Positions 11,579 to 23,535 are shown, counted from the first letter of the stretch. The stretch: 42,697 nt of DNA from Collybiopsis luxurians FD-317 M1 (GCA_000827265.1 KN834855.1:113534-156230), one strand, 5' to 3'. The notes: generated from the sequence alone by a model not told the origin. A program made the numbers and translations.

Positions 11579-12203
11579 ACTTCACCAAGTCAAGGTCAGG
11601 ATCATCAGCATTATCATAGAGAATTATCCATTCTTCTTGATGCTGTGAAAGCCATCTAAGTCCAGCTTTCCAGTTGCTGAACTCACCGAGTCCATTTTTG
11701 AGAGCAATATCATAGTAGCATGCCTTGATGGATTCTTCAGAGTTTGCAGTAATCAGGAAGCATCCAGTAAACCTGTGAAATATAAAAGTGATTCATTGAA
11801 GAGGAGACAGTGCCATTGAGTTTAGATTCTTCGACCTTGATCTAAATGAGTTTATGAACTTCAGAGCAGTTTGAGTTTTTCCTGCTCCTCCTATTCCGTA
11901 AAGCACAAATACTTTCATTTCATGAGCTTCAGTAGAGGGAGGCTCAACAAAAAAATAGGTTTCAATATCTGCAAGAATATCCTTTCTCCCAGTAAAAAAT
12001 GGAGAGACTGGACCAAGGTCGGTGATCCCTGCAGTGAATCCTTTTGATTTCTGTGAGCAAATAAAGTCTAGTATATCAAAGTGGAGGATGCTACCAGCTG
12101 GGGCAGCTGAAGCTGCAGTTTCTTTAGATCTATCTGCTTCATATACTTTGACTTGGAAAGTGGAGGATGCTCCAAAAGTCATGTGTGATGCTCCAGAAAA
12201 CAT

Positions 12204-12697
12204 AGCACCTCTGGAAAGATTTATGTTAACTTGAAGTTGTTACAATATTCAGCCTCAGTACTGACGAGTAGTGTGTAGCAGACGCCGGAACATTTTGCTC
12301 CAAACTGGATATATTTGAAATGGGACCTTGATCGTTCCTAAGGGGATGGACCACATTAGATATGATTGCATCGATTAGAATTTTTGCCACCTATCGGCCA
12401 TTGGGCGAAAGCTAAACTTGGGGATCAAGCAATCAAAGAACCGCTAAGTCTTCCACTTATATATACCCGCCAGCCATCGATCCAATATGATTATCATTAT
12501 GCGATCAAAGATCTATCACTTGACATTTGACTCACACGCTGCTGTATTGACTAGTGAATTGAAAGCAATCATGTATTACGCACCCCTCGATATCCAACCA
12601 ATCGACCTCCTGCAAGTGCCTGACTGCTATATGATTTCCCACAAGTGTCGGAGGTGGCAGGTTTGTGCTTGCAAGATGACCCTTTGCTGCCGACTTA
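12204..12697. other. Duplicated spacer upstream of NLR copy 1, with a possible plus-strand small ORF
   Basis: The spacer is shared with 19850-20345 and 27035-27410. It contains a TATATATA motif (12458-12465) about 20 bp before ATG 12487, opening a plus-strand frame MIIIMRSKIYHLTFDSH. The three copies of that frame differ mostly by amino-acid-changing substitutions, so selection for a protein is not evident. I treat the ORF as unproven. A bidirectional promoter between it and the NLR is possible. Confidence 0.4.
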
Positions 12698-13185
12698 CAG
12701 TGCTTTGCATAATTCTGCAGCCCTTCAGAATCCGCGCCATTGTTAATTTGTATTTGTGTAATGATACCCCGGCAAGAGCCGCGGCACCTCTTCCTCAACA
12801 TTTCCCTCTGTAACTGCCATAATTTCTGGGAACCAGCCTGTATACTCTTGCAAACCTGCAGTCAAGACCAATATTTGCCATATTTTTCCTGGTTTGTACC
12901 CATACTGGTGAGATATGCAAGGTTTGATGGATGACCGAGTACCCCGATCACCGCATCAAGGTGCCGCGCCGTGCCATAGTTCCTCGACTCTTACCATACT
13001 TACTTGTCCCTCCAGCCTTTCATACACTGGGCCAATATAACAAACAATTATCCTGATTAGCTAGTGTCCATAAAATAGCAAATATGACATACAGATATGC
13101 TCAGTGCACTAGTGCTCTGTAGGCCACAGCTTACATGAATACAAATAATAGATTCCAGAAGGCTGCAGAATTACACAAAGCACTG
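12698..13185. mobile_element. MITE, Tc1/mariner-like (TA target duplication)
   Basis: The 488-bp element starts CAGTGCTTTGCATAATTCTG, and its end is the inverted match CAGTGCTTTGTGTAATTCTG. Terminal inverted repeats are about 28 bp with weaker extension inward. It is flanked by TA at 12696-12697 and 13186-13187. Units 2 and 3 have the empty site (a single TA in GACTTATTGCAAG), which proves insertion. It has no transposase frame, so it is non-autonomous. Confidence 0.88.
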
Positions 13186-13240
13186 TATCGCAAGCGGCAA
13201 CATAGTATGGCGATCAAGTGGCGATCACTATATCCACTCA

Positions 13241-13624
13241 CATGGGACGCAAGAGCCATGGCAGTACACCTTGTGCCGGTGCATGCTGAGCATAGCTTGA
13301 CTTATGACTGAACTCAATTCACTCAGGCTCTTTTGCGTAAATAGCAAATTCACTGAACACACGGACTTGGTGGGCTCCTGGTAAGTCAATGGCAGACATT
13401 TTGAGCTATTGCAAAAACCTTTTTGATGCTATAGAGAGCATTTAACTGCCTCCTACTCAAAATAAGCAACATGACTAGGAAATCAAGTAGATACTGGATA
13501 TATGCAAAGAAAAGAAAAGTTATTGAGTTCACAAGGTCATGTGCATAGAGTACTGCCGGAGTACTGCTGGAGTACTGCCTTAATGGCAGTACGAACTGTA
13601 CTGCCATGGCTTTTGCATCCCGTG
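13241..13624. mobile_element. MITE with 3-bp TCA target duplication
   Basis: The 384-bp element has 27-bp terminal inverted repeats (CATGGGACGCAAGAGCCATG against CACGGGATGCAAAAGCCATG), flanked by TCA at 13238-13240 and 13625-13627. Unit 2 has the empty site with one TCA. Subterminal AGTACTGC repeats at 13550-13610 resemble transposase-binding arrays. The 3-bp duplication fits PIF/Harbinger-type or CACTA-like elements; the family is uncertain. It has no coding capacity. Confidence 0.85.
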
Positions 13625-14309
13625 TCAAAGTTATGCCGTAGTGGCCAAATGCATGCACATTTAACTGAGTATATACATCCGTAAATTACACATACCAATC
13701 TCGCAATGCTTCTTACCCTACGGTTGTACTCTCCCCAAACTTAACATTCACATGTGATTCACACTCCACTTTGAAAAAATGGTAGGTGTAGGATGGGTAC
13801 TAGAGGATGGTCTTCTGTTCGGCCTTGTTAAGCTTTTTTCAAAACTGAATATGAGGGCGAATAGTGGAAACAAATGTAAATGGGTTAACCCTTGCAAGCA
13901 GGTGGGTAGTAGTGAAGGAGAGTCGAGGAAAAAGCCAGTACAACAAATGAAGTGTATGCTGAAGAAGCGACAACTCACATAGCAGGAATATCAACAGTCG
14001 ACCTCTGATACGAAAATTCAAATGTCTTTTTGAAAATTTGACAACCATTTGAGGGTATGCGGAGCAGAAAATACAATGAACATCAGTTTTCCTTAACAAG
14101 CCCAATGTCTCAGCATCAACTGTGTTGTGTGGGTGGGATTGTGTGAAAAGAATGTGGCGAATCCGAGAGGAAGGGAAGGATAAAATAGAAGATTGATTCA
14201 TCAACGATTCGGAAATGAGCACATTCAAACAATTGGGTGGGAGAGCAGGAGGAGGTGGACAAAACGAATGCCCGATAGACGAATGTATGATATACATATA
14301 ACGCACACA
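13625..14309 (-). other. Presumed 3' part of ALDH pseudogene 1, unresolved exons
   Basis: This stretch is conserved among the three units (20440-21130, 27440-28180). It lies downstream of recognisable ALDH exons on the minus strand. Long minus-strand frames here include intron-like sequence, and I could not match the C-terminal ALDH motifs. It contains a short recurrent segment (RSTVDIPAM) followed by a GTGAGT-type donor. It may be remnant 3' exons or untranslated sequence. Confidence 0.35.
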
Positions 14310-15885
14310 TTGAATCCTCTTAAAATGCTGCGCATTGATCATATGCGCATAAATGTGGCTCCTTGATCAGCAGGATACATCTCTTCATATACCCTTGTCA
14401 ACCCCTCAATATACTGTTTGAGTGCGGACAGATGGATGAGGATGTAATTTGGCAATACACACATCTGGATAACAAGTCAAGATCTTAGTTTTTCTTGGTC
14501 ATGAGCAGAAAGTTTGGTCGGGGAGGGTGGGATGGAGGGAGAGGATATGTAGCAGGAAGTGAGGGGAAGTGTGAAGCAAAGTAATGTGAAAAACACAGAG
14601 GGAAAATCCCACAAAAAAAAGAGAAGAATGGAAATGAAACTTAGAGAATTTAGGTCTACTCTTGAGGTGCAGCCACAATGCAGCGTATGGCATCGCATGC
14701 TAACATGTGGTATCATATCGCATCGTATCATATCGTATCTGTATCAAAGTCCTCGTGAATGAAGTATACGTACCTGACCACAATTTGTCAACTTCCCCCT
14801 TATCGTCCTCTTCACTGCGAGCTCCAAATTGCATTTCAGGTCAGCAATCACAGGTGACTTGCCACCTAACTTGAAATTGAGGGGTGTGAGATGTTCGGCA
14901 CCTGTAGTGTCGACAATCTGTGCCACTGTTGCATTTCCTGTATAGAAGATAAAAACGAAGGGATCAGTCAGTCAACAGTCATGAGTGAAAATGTGTAAGG
15001 GATATGAGGGCGCAGTTAAAGTATCACAGTACCCAGAACAATGGTACCAAGACACAGATAAGAAAAGTTGAAGGAAATGGAATGGAACGGAATGAGCAGG
15101 ACTCAAATGTACTATGATTTCTCTTCAGCTCCCACACCTTGGTAATCTCCGGTACACCCACACCTACAACCCTTATCACAGCTTGATTGAGGTATTTCAG
15201 TAATAGTTTGTGTAGAAACCCTGCGTAATGGGAAGTGACTTTGGTGAGTTTGTCACATATGGTACACCTGGCTGCGACGGCACCTATCATAACTTGAATC
15301 TACCAAGTTTTGGATCCACGATGATAGAATAAAGCAAACTGTCATGATTAAACAGCGATGGAAACAGAGCATACAGGCAGAAGGAGGGGATCGATCCTGT
15401 TGAACAAGACCGGACGGTATCAGCGCAAAGTGAAAAATGAACAGAAACCCAAAAAAACTCACCAACTACTAATACCAAGCACCGCCCATTCGGTATAGGC
15501 ACCAACTTAGGCTTTGAAGCCTTCTAAGGCTCTGGCCGATCTGGATACCCTGTACAACTCTTCTCCCTTGCCAGCTCTATTACCCTCTTTTCCAAAACAA
15601 TAACCCAATTGATCTTTTGGTTGATGTCACCGATGTAGACCTCGAGGGCAGATTTACTGAGGTCAGCGTAGACGGTTGAAGCAAAGAAGGAGTAGTCTTT
15701 TTGGAGCATGCCGGCGATTTGGAGGAGTTGGTGTTGGTGCCAAGGAACGCAGAAGATATTGCGGGAGGTGAAAGCTGTGTGGATTGAGGTGTCGATCTAG
15801 ATAGTAGGGTGATTAGATCCAAGAAGGAGATAGAAGAAGGAGTAGAAATAACCTTTGAAATATCCTCCAAGGGTGTATCGACCAC
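14310..15885 (-). pseudogene. Aldehyde dehydrogenase (class 3-like) pseudogene, unit 1
   Basis: Exons in minus-strand order: TPLEDIS (about 15880); HQHQLLQIAGMLQKDYSFF...ALEVYIGDINQ (15780-15620); IGAVAARCT...VIRVVGVGVPEITK (15290-15130); GNATVAQIVD...LGGKSP...NCGQ (14945-14775, donor GTACGT); then MCVLPNYILI with the catalytic-Cys position retained (about 14470) and QHFKRIQ (14310). These match the order of class 3/fatty-aldehyde dehydrogenases, which oxidise aldehydes with NAD(P). Defects: the general-base Glu of the ELGGKSP motif is Lys, the PWNYP segment is absent at the exon ending near GRCLVLVV, and the first exon holds a stop and a frame shift. It is unlikely to be functional. Confidence 0.75.
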
Positions 15886-16135
15886 CTGGAGGCTAAGAAT
15901 GCTTCTGTGTCGTAGTAGGCATCGTGATCTTAAGTATCATTGAAAATGGGAAAGAAGTAGAGATAGGATAGGTCATTAAACCCTTATATAGAGGTGCGAG
16001 TAAAGGAGCCATAACAATCATGGTAGTGAATGATGACGGTTGAAAAAGGTGCATTTACTACACAAAGCTGTCCAGGCTGGTGATGTTTAAACACCGACAG
16101 AGTGAATTTCCTCTCTTCCTCAATCCATTTCTAAT

Positions 16136-16441
16136 ATGTTCCCCGCCTCAAACCCAGTGCCACTTGGATTTAAAAGGACAGATATATATTGGGGTAGAGT
16201 ACCCGAACAAGCAGATTATTCATGAGTGAAAATAAGTAATGGTGATGCGAAGTCGGCATCAGGCGAAGTAAAGAATCAGAGCCAATGGTTAGAGCAATGG
16301 CCCACGGGCAATCTAACAATGAGAATCTTTGACATTATATTCCAGCCTGGCAAATGGCAATGGCGAAGTACAATTGGTCAAGGCTCAAGGACCAGTTCCT
16401 CCCGACTACATGCATCGACACTTCATAACTACTTCCATTAA
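16136..16441 (+). pseudogene. Small unknown ORF, copy in unit 1
   Basis: ATG at 16136 begins MFPASNPVPLGFKRTDIYW and runs 29 codons to TGA (16223). The frame then stays open to 16441. The unit 2 copy (22877-23182) has a TGA at the same codon. No family is recognised. The shared stop means either decay before duplication or that the frame is not a gene. Confidence 0.25.
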
Positions 16442-16793
16442 TGACTAGGATAAATATGTTTGGGCCAAGTCAACCTCTTTTAAATTGGCAGCACTTGTGT
16501 ATACTCGTGTCTAATGATAACATGTGTGAATTCCACGCATGGGTATAATGGCCAAGATAGACTCCTGCCAGTGAGACAACAAAGGCCATCGGCGAGTGCA
16601 AGTTCCACTCAAGTTCTTTCTACTCTACTTCTTTTCCTCTGACCGAGGTTTAACTCATTAACTTGAGCTTTGTACCAGTACTTTTGAGCCCCACGACAAC
16701 TTCCAGAAATTGGTTTTTCATCCCAGCCTTAGTCGACGCTTAAGCTTAAAAAGGTTACTATACTCCGAAAGATATTACCTACCTTTCCCTGTT

Positions 16794-17033
16794 ATGTCTC
16801 AATCACAGCATCGGTACTACTGAGTGGCCAAGGTCTTACAAAAGTTATTATGTCCTGCGGCAAAGATCCATAAACGAATTCAAGTTGTTCACAATTTACT
16901 TTCAATACACTTTGGTAAAACAGAAAAATTTAATGGACAGCTCATATACAAAGGATCTTTGATTCTGGTTACGAGTGAAAATGATGTACATAGCATAGCG
17001 ACCTACCAACTGAAAGAAAAAAGGAGAACGTAA
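16794..17033 (+). pseudogene. Small unknown ORF, unit 1 copy broken by CGA-to-TGA
   Basis: It starts MSQSQHRYY and then reads TGA at 16821, where the unit 2 copy (23536-23784) reads CGA. The rest is colinear. Product unknown. Most differences between the copies change amino acids, so purifying selection is not visible. Confidence 0.3.
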
Positions 17034-17463
17034 TATGGAATAGCTCACCCCAAGAAGCAATGAACAATCAGCACACACAATAAATATCGAAGTATCTCAT
17101 GTCAAACCTAGGTCTAAATAAAAGGTTTACATGGCCTCCTTGACATTAGCTTGTCTTCTCGTAGAAAAAGGCAGAACATACATAGCGATACTAAGCCTGA
17201 GGCCCTGAGCTAGTGCAATTTTCAGATAGACCATGCCAAAAAGAGATCACGAATATATATATCCATATATCAAATGATCGCCATCGCTGTATTCAATTTG
17301 CTGCCAGAGAAAGTAGCTAATTGCCCCAAACAAAAAAAATCGCATAAATGGTAGGAAAGGTATTCAAGCACAAAACATTTATTCAAGAGAGAAGTTTGTA
17401 TCAACTTCATACATATTCTGACACAGCTCTGCAGCTAAGAACAAATTTATCATTTTACGACAA

Positions 17464-19849
17464 TCATTTCCTAATGTGTTTTTTGAACAGCCTAAAAATT
17501 CCCTTGAATGCTTTATGGGAAGATTTTTTAGATGCAGCAATATCTGAGGGAGGAGTGTCAGTGTCAGCTCAGATTTCCATCAAATGTTCTATTCTCCAGA
17601 GAGTATGAGGATGCTGCTCTCCTAGTGTTTGCCTGGACATCTCCACAAGTGGCTCTAAGATCTGCAGAGCTTCTTGATGTCTTCCAACTCTAGAGTATAT
17701 GCCTGCTAAGGTTTCCATTGCAAAGAGAGTCAAAGGATGTTGCTCGCCTAGTAATTTCCTGCACTTCTCCAATACTGGCTCTTCAATTTCCAGAGCTTTC
17801 TCATTGTTTCCAATGTAAGAGAGGTATAATGCTAAATTGCTCAGGGTAGCGAGAGCATCTGGGTGTTCTTCTCCCCGTACTGTCTTTGACAGCTCTGCCA
17901 GTGGCTCTCCAATCTGCAGAGCTTCCTCAAATTTGCCCATTCCATAGTAGATGTTTGCCAAGTCATGCATTTTGTTGAGAGTATCGGGATGGTGCTCTCC
18001 CAAAATTTCAATTGACATTTTCACCGATGGCTCTGAAAGCTGCAGTGCTTCCTTGTATCTTTCCAAATGTGAATAAGACATGGCTAAGTTGGATATTCTG
18101 GTCATAGTAACAGGATGCGGCTCTCCCAAGATTTGCTTTGATATGTTTACTAAAGGCTCTTCAAGGTGCAGGGCATCATTATATCTTCCTAAATCAAAGT
18201 AATCCCGGGCCAAGTTATTTATTCTGTAAAGTGTATCAGGATGGTGCTCCCCCATTATCTCTTTTGACATTTCCACCAGCGGCTCTGAAATCTTCAGTGC
18301 TTCATTATATCTTCCTATCTCTTTGTAGCTAATTCACCTCCAGTTTATGCCACAGTGGTTCCCACAAATCATAAGCTCTGGAATAGTAGCCACATTCAAA
18401 CCACAAATAGCCTATTGCCCAGTCAGTGTGGTAATCTCCTGTAATGTCAAAATCTGTATAGTGCAGAACTAGTGACCTTAAAAATGCAAAATCTGCACTT
18501 CCAATGGAAAGTGCTACCACACTTTGAGCTGCTAGGTGAAAGTCTCTTTGCTTGACACTGTCAATGCTGTCTCGAATCTAGTGATGAACTAATGGATGCA
18601 AAGAATATGCTATCCCTCCCTTTTCAATACTGATCAGAGAATATGAGCTTATTGTTTGAACAATGTTGTCCATCCAAATCTCATCCCACTCCATTCTTTG
18701 CAAGGTAAGATATGATAGCAAAGGGTAGCATGTCAAAGTCTCTGCATCTTCCACCCCCGAGAGATTATCCAATGCCCTCTGAAATATCTTTCTTGAAATC
18801 CCTTCATAGTGATAGAATGAACACAACCTTAGAAATATTTTGCACTGTTCATCCAATTTTTCCCAACTGAGATCCCAAGTAGCATAGACCGATGAAGGAT
18901 ACTTTTCAATGCTTTGGGGCAGACTCCTAGTCATTAGCACTTGCTGGTGCTTTTCCACTCTGTCTAGATATGAATCTAAGCAGTTTTGCTGTGATATATA
19001 AGAGCCAGCATGGACAAGAGCTAGGGCAAAGTAATGCAATTTTGCTGCAATGTCAGAGGCTGTCAATTTCTGCTCTGGAGTAGCCTCATGGTCTTTAATA
19101 GCATGCTTCAAAAGTAACTGTAAGCCATCCTCTGGTTCCATGTCCTTTAACACTTTGGACTTGATGCTGATTTGTTTCAGGCTACTGTTCCTTGAAGTAA
19201 CAATGATATTACCATGACTAGACTGAGGCAGAAACTTCCCCAAGTTAAGGTCAGGATCATCAGCATTATCATAGAGAATTATCCATTCTTCTTGATGCTG
19301 TGAAAGCCATCTAAGTCCAGCTTCCCAGTTGCTGAACTCACCAAGTCCATTCTTGAGAGCAATATCATAGTAACTTGCCATGATGGATTCTTCAGAGTTT
19401 GCAGTAATCCATTGAGTAAACCTTTGAATGGAAAGAGTTATTCTTCCAGACATCCATTCTCATAACTTCAAACACTGCTACCTTTTTCTGAATGTATTCA
19501 TGAACTTCAAAGCAGTTTGAGTCTTTCCTGCTCCTCCCATACCATAGAGCACAAATAGTTTCTTTTCCTGAGCTTCAGTAGAGGGAGACTTAACAAAGAA
19601 ATAAGTTTCAAGATCTGAGAGAATATCCTTTCTCCCAGTGAAAAATGGAGAGACTAGACCAAGGTCGGTCATCCCTGCAGTGAATCCTTTTGGTCTCTGT
19701 GAGCAAATAAAGTCTAGTATATCAAAATGGAGGATGCTACCAGCTGGGGCAGCTGAAGCTGCAGTTTCTTTAGGTCTATCTGCTTCATATACGTTGACTT
19801 GAAAAGTGGAGGATGCTCCAAAAGTCATATGTGATGCTCCAGAAAACAT
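17464..19849 (-). pseudogene. NLR copy 2 (NB-ARC-TPR), nonsense mutations and TPR deletion
   Basis: Exon 1 (19849-19482) is intact: an N-terminal MFSGASHMTFGASSTFQV segment, FFTGRKDIL, and P-loop GMGGAGKTQTALKF. A 60-bp intron (19422-19481; donor GTAGCA, acceptor TTCAAAG) joins in phase to exon 2 with IILYDNADD, NIIVTSRN and YFALALVHAGSYI. Lesions: TAG at 18578-18580 replaces the Trp of VHHWIRDS; a deletion of roughly 450 bp relative to copy 3 (junction about 18330) fuses the pre-TPR linker out of frame to the fifth TPR unit; TGA at 17569 stands where copy 3 has CAA. Six 42-residue TPR units and the basic tail (ending near 17464) remain readable. Confidence 0.9.
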
Positions 19850-21138
19850 AGCACCTCTGGAAAAATTTACGTTAACTTTAAATTGTTACAATATTCAGCC
19901 TCAGTACTGACAAGTAGTGTGTAGCAGACGGTGGAACATTTTGCTCCAAATTGGATATATTTGAAATGGGACCTTGATCATTCCTAAGGGGATGGACAAC
20001 TTTAGATATGATTGCATTGATTAAAATTTTTGCCACCTATCGGCCATTGGGCGAAAGCTAAACTTGGGGATCAAACAATCAAAGAACCGCTAAGTCTTCC
20101 ACTTATATATACCCGCCAGCCATCGATCCAATATGATTATCATTATGTGGTCAAAGATCTATCACTTGACATTTGACTCACACGCTGCTGTACTGACTAG
20201 TGAATTGAAAGCAATCATGTATCATGCACCCCTCAATATCCAACCAATCGACCTCCTGCAAGTGCCTGAACGCTATATGATTTCCAACAAGTATCGGAGG
20301 TGGCAGGTTTGTGCTTGCAGGACGACCCTTTGCTGCCGACTTATTGCAAGCGGCAACATAGTATGGCGATCCCCTAACCCTAAGGCAATCACTATATCCA
20401 CTCAAAGTTATGCTGTAGTGGCCGAGTGCATGCACATTTAACTGAGTACATACATCTGTAAATTACACATACCAATCTCGCAATGCTTCTTACTCTACAG
20501 TCATACTCTTCCCAAACTGAACATTCAAATGTGATTCACACTCCACTTTGAAAAAATGGTAGGTGTAGGATGGGTACCAGAGGATGGTCTTCTGTTCGGC
20601 CCTGTTAAGCTTTTTTCAAAACTGAATATGAGGGCGAATAGTGGAAACAAATGTGAATGGGTTTTCCACTCGCCAGCAGGTGTGTAGTAATGAAGGAGAG
20701 TCGAGGAAAAAGCCAGTACAACAAATGAAGTGTAGGCTGAAGAAGTGACAACTCACATAGCAGGAATATCAACAGTCGACCTCTGATACGAGAAAAATTC
20801 AAATGTCTTTTTGAAAATTTGACAACCATTTGAGGGTATAGGTATGAAAGGGAAGGGAAGAGGTATGACAGAGACGGAGGCGGAGCAGAAAATACAATGA
20901 ACATCAGAGTCTTCCTTAACAAGCCCAATGTCTCAGCATCAACTGTGTTGTGTGGGTGGGAATGTGTGAAAAGAATGTGGCAAATCCGAGAGGAAGGGAA
21001 GGATAAAATAGAAGATTGGTTCATGAACAATCTAGAAATGAGCATGTTCAAACAATTGGGTGGGAGAGCAGGAGGAGGATGACAAAACGAATGCATGATG
21101 AACAAATGTACAATATACATATAATGCACACATATATT
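19850..21138. other. Unit 2 spacer and presumed ALDH 3' remnant
   Basis: This is the spacer equivalent to 12204-14309 but without the two MITEs. It contains the plus-strand frame 20133-20441 (unproven) after a TATATATA motif near 20104, then the minus-strand ALDH-downstream region. Relative to unit 1, about 100 bp covering the QHFKRIQ exon is deleted near 21133. Confidence 0.45.
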
Positions 21139-22610
21139 CATCAACCCCTCAATATACTGCTCGAGTGCGGACGGACGGATGAGGACGTAATCTGGCAATA
21201 CACAGATCTGGATAACGAGTCAAGGTTTTAGTTTTTTCGGTCATGTGCAGAACATTTGGTTGGGGATGATGGGATGGAGGGAGAGGATATGTAGCAGGAA
21301 GTGAGAGGAAGTGTGAAGCGAAGTAAAGTAAAAAAAAAAAAAACACAGGGAAGAATTCCGCAAAAAAAAAGAGAAGAATGGAACCGAAACTTGGAGAATT
21401 CAGTTCTACTCCTGAGGTGCAGCCACAGTGCAGCGTATGGTATCGCATGGTAAGGTATAATATTATATGGTATTGTATTGTATCATATCGTATCTGTATC
21501 AAGAAGGTCCTCGTGAATGAAGTATATGTACCTGTCCATATTTTGTCAACTTGCCCCTCATTGTTCTCTTCACCGCTAGCCCCAAAATGCATTCCGGGTT
21601 GACAATCTCGGGTGACTTGCCACTTAACTTGAGATTGATGGGTGGGAGATATTTGGCAGCTGCAGCATCGACGACCTGTGCCACGGTTGCATTTCCTGTA
21701 TCGAGGATAAAAACAAAGGGATCAATCAATCAAACAGTTGTGAGTGAAAATATGTAAGGGATATGAGGGCGCAGTTAAAGTATCACAGTACCCAGAACAA
21801 TGGTACCAGGACACACAGAGAAGAAAAGTTGAAGGAAATGGAACGGAATGGAACAAGCGGGACTTGAATGTACTATGATCTCTCTTCAACCCCTGCACCT
21901 TCGTAATCTCCGGTACACCCACACTTACAACCTTTATCACATCTTGATCGAGGTATTTCAGTAACAATTCGTGTAGACACCCTGTGTAATGCAAAGTGAC
22001 TTTGGTGAGTTTGTCGCATACAGTACACCTGGCTGCAAAGGCACCTATCATAGCTTGAATCTACTAAGTTCCAGATGATGATTGAGTAGAGCAAATCATC
22101 ATGATTGAACAGCGATGGAAATAGAGGATACAGATAGAATAAGGAGATAGATCCTGCTGAACAAGACTGGACAGCATCAGCACAAAACAAAAAACTGAAC
22201 AGAAACCCAAAAAAACTCACCAACAACTAATACCAAGCACCAACTCCTTTGGTATAGGCGCCAACTTAGGCTTTGGCTGATCTGGATACCCCGTATAACT
22301 CATCTCTCTTGCCAACTCTATTATCCTCTTTGCGATTGATCTTTTGGTTGATGTCACCGATGTAGACCTCGAGGGCAGATTTACTGAGGCTAGCGTAGAT
22401 GGGGGAAGCAAAGAAGGAGTAGTCTTCTTGGAGCATGCCGGCGATTTGGAGGTGTTGGTGTTGGCGCCAAGGAATGGAGAAGGTTTTGCGGGAGGTGAAA
22501 GTTGCATGGAGCGAAGTGTGGATCTGGATAGTAGGGTGATTAGTCACAAGAAAGGGATAGAATAAGGGGTAGAATTCCCTTTGAAATATCCTTCCAAGGG
22601 TGTATTGACC
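21139..22610 (-). pseudogene. Aldehyde dehydrogenase (class 3-like) pseudogene, unit 2
   Basis: Exon order is as in unit 1: TPLEGYF-type start region (about 22590), HQHLQIAGMLQEDYSFF and ALEVYIGDINQK (22510-22330), IGAFAARCT with VIKVVSVGVPEITK (22051-21900), GNATVAQVVDAAAAKYL...LSGKSP...KYGQ (21710-21530), an intron starting GTACAT, then acceptor TATCCAG and ICVLPDYVLIRPSALEQY with the catalytic-Cys position kept (about 21205). The Glu before the LSGKSP motif is Lys, as in the other copies, and the PWNYP stretch is missing. A 5-bp microsatellite-like tract (GGTAT/GTATC) occupies the intron at 21435-21500. Confidence 0.75.
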
Positions 22611-22876
22611 ACCTGGGGGCTAAGAATGCTTCCGTGTCATTACAGCGTCGCGATATTAAGTATCATTGAAAACAGGAAAGACGTAGAGATAGGATAGGTC
22701 ATTAAACCCTCATATAGAGGTGCAAGTAAAGGAGCCATCACGATCATGGTAGTGAATGACGACAGTTGAAAAAGTGCATTTACTACACAAAGCCGTCTGG
22801 GCCGGTGACGTTTAAATGCCAACGGAGTGAATTTCCATCCTCCTTGAGGATCTTTCTTCCTCAATCCACTTCCAAT

Positions 22877-23182
22877 ATGTTCCCCGCCTCAAACCCAGTG
22901 CTGCTTGGATTTAAATGGACAGATATATATTGGGATGGAGTACCTGAACAAGCAGATTATTCATGACTGAAAATAAGTAATAATGATGCAAAGTTGGCAT
23001 CAGGCGAAGTAAAGTATCAGAGCCAACGGTTAGAGCAACAGCCCATGGGCAATCTAACAATGAGAATCTTCGACATTATATTCCTGTCTGGCAAATGGCA
23101 ATGGCGAAGTTCACTCAGTCAAGACTCAAGGGCCAGTTCCTCCCGACTACACACATCGACACTTCATAACTACTTCCATTAA
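22877..23182 (+). pseudogene. Small unknown ORF, copy in unit 2
   Basis: The frame begins MFPASNPVLLGFKWTDIYW, has a TGA at 22964 and continues open to 23182. It is colinear with 16136-16441. No family is recognised. The duplication alone explains the conservation. Confidence 0.25.
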
Positions 23183-23535
23183 CGATTAGGATAAATATGT
23201 TTGGTGCAAGTCAGCCTCTTTTAAACTTGGCAACACTTGTGTATGCTCGTGTCTAATGATAACATGTGTGAATTCCACGCATGGGTATAATGGCCAAGAT
23301 AGACTCCTGCCAGTGAGACAACGACAGCCGTCAGCGAGTGCAAGTTTGACTTAGGTTCATTCTACTCTACTTCTTTTCCTCTGACCAAGGTTTAACTCAT
23401 GAACTTCAGCTTTGTACCAATACTTTTGAACACCACGACAACTGCCAGAAACCGGTTTTTCATCCCGGCCTTAGTTGACACTTAAGTTTAGAAAGGTTAC
23501 TACACTTCGAAAGATATTACCTACCTTTCCCTGTT

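Larger units (their letters stand above)
10096..12203 (-). pseudogene. NLR copy 1, N-terminal NB-ARC portion (right of the Gypsy insertion)
   Basis: Exon 1 begins at ATG 12203 and carries FFTGRKDIL followed by a P-loop GIGGAGKT. A short intron ends with an acceptor TTTCACAG before GTTTACTGG (near 11773). The rest encodes the NB-ARC Walker B (IILYDNADD), the RNBS-B-like motif VIVTSRN and the GLPLAL-like stretch YFALALVHAGSYI. Lesions: a roughly 440-bp internal duplication with a frame shift at the junction near 11140, a stop after the second copy near 10624, a TGA in the VHxWIRDSI segment near 10489, and the Gypsy insertion at 10095. Left of the second copy the sequence again diverges from copies 2 and 3, so the gene is a mosaic. 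NLRs of this type sense non-self signals and can trigger cell death in fungi. Confidence 0.88.
10096..17463. repeat. Segmental duplication unit 1
   Basis: The unit is NLR-spacer-ALDH-small-frame block, continuing left of the Gypsy element at 2761-3567. It ends near 17340-17460, where the next NLR's 3' end begins with the shared CAAGCACAAAACATTTATT motif. Confidence 0.85.
15886..17463. other. Unit 1 intergenic block with two decayed small frames
   Basis: The block matches 22610-24214 of unit 2. It holds a plus-strand frame 16136-16441 broken by TGA at 16223, and another at 16794-17033 broken by TGA at 16821. Beyond these I see only AT-rich spacer and poly-A runs (17330-17340). Confidence 0.5.

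Noticed and set aside
13839..14342. Minus-strand 167-codon ORF as a gene (also 20605-21198 and 27584-28213)
   Set aside because: It begins with ALDH exon sequence (QHFKRIQ or PDYVLI) and then runs through intron-like, low-complexity sequence; it is better explained as ALDH exon plus retained intron.
20372..20384. Telomere-like CCCTAACCCTAA
   Set aside because: Only two repeat units, absent from the paralogous units; most likely chance.
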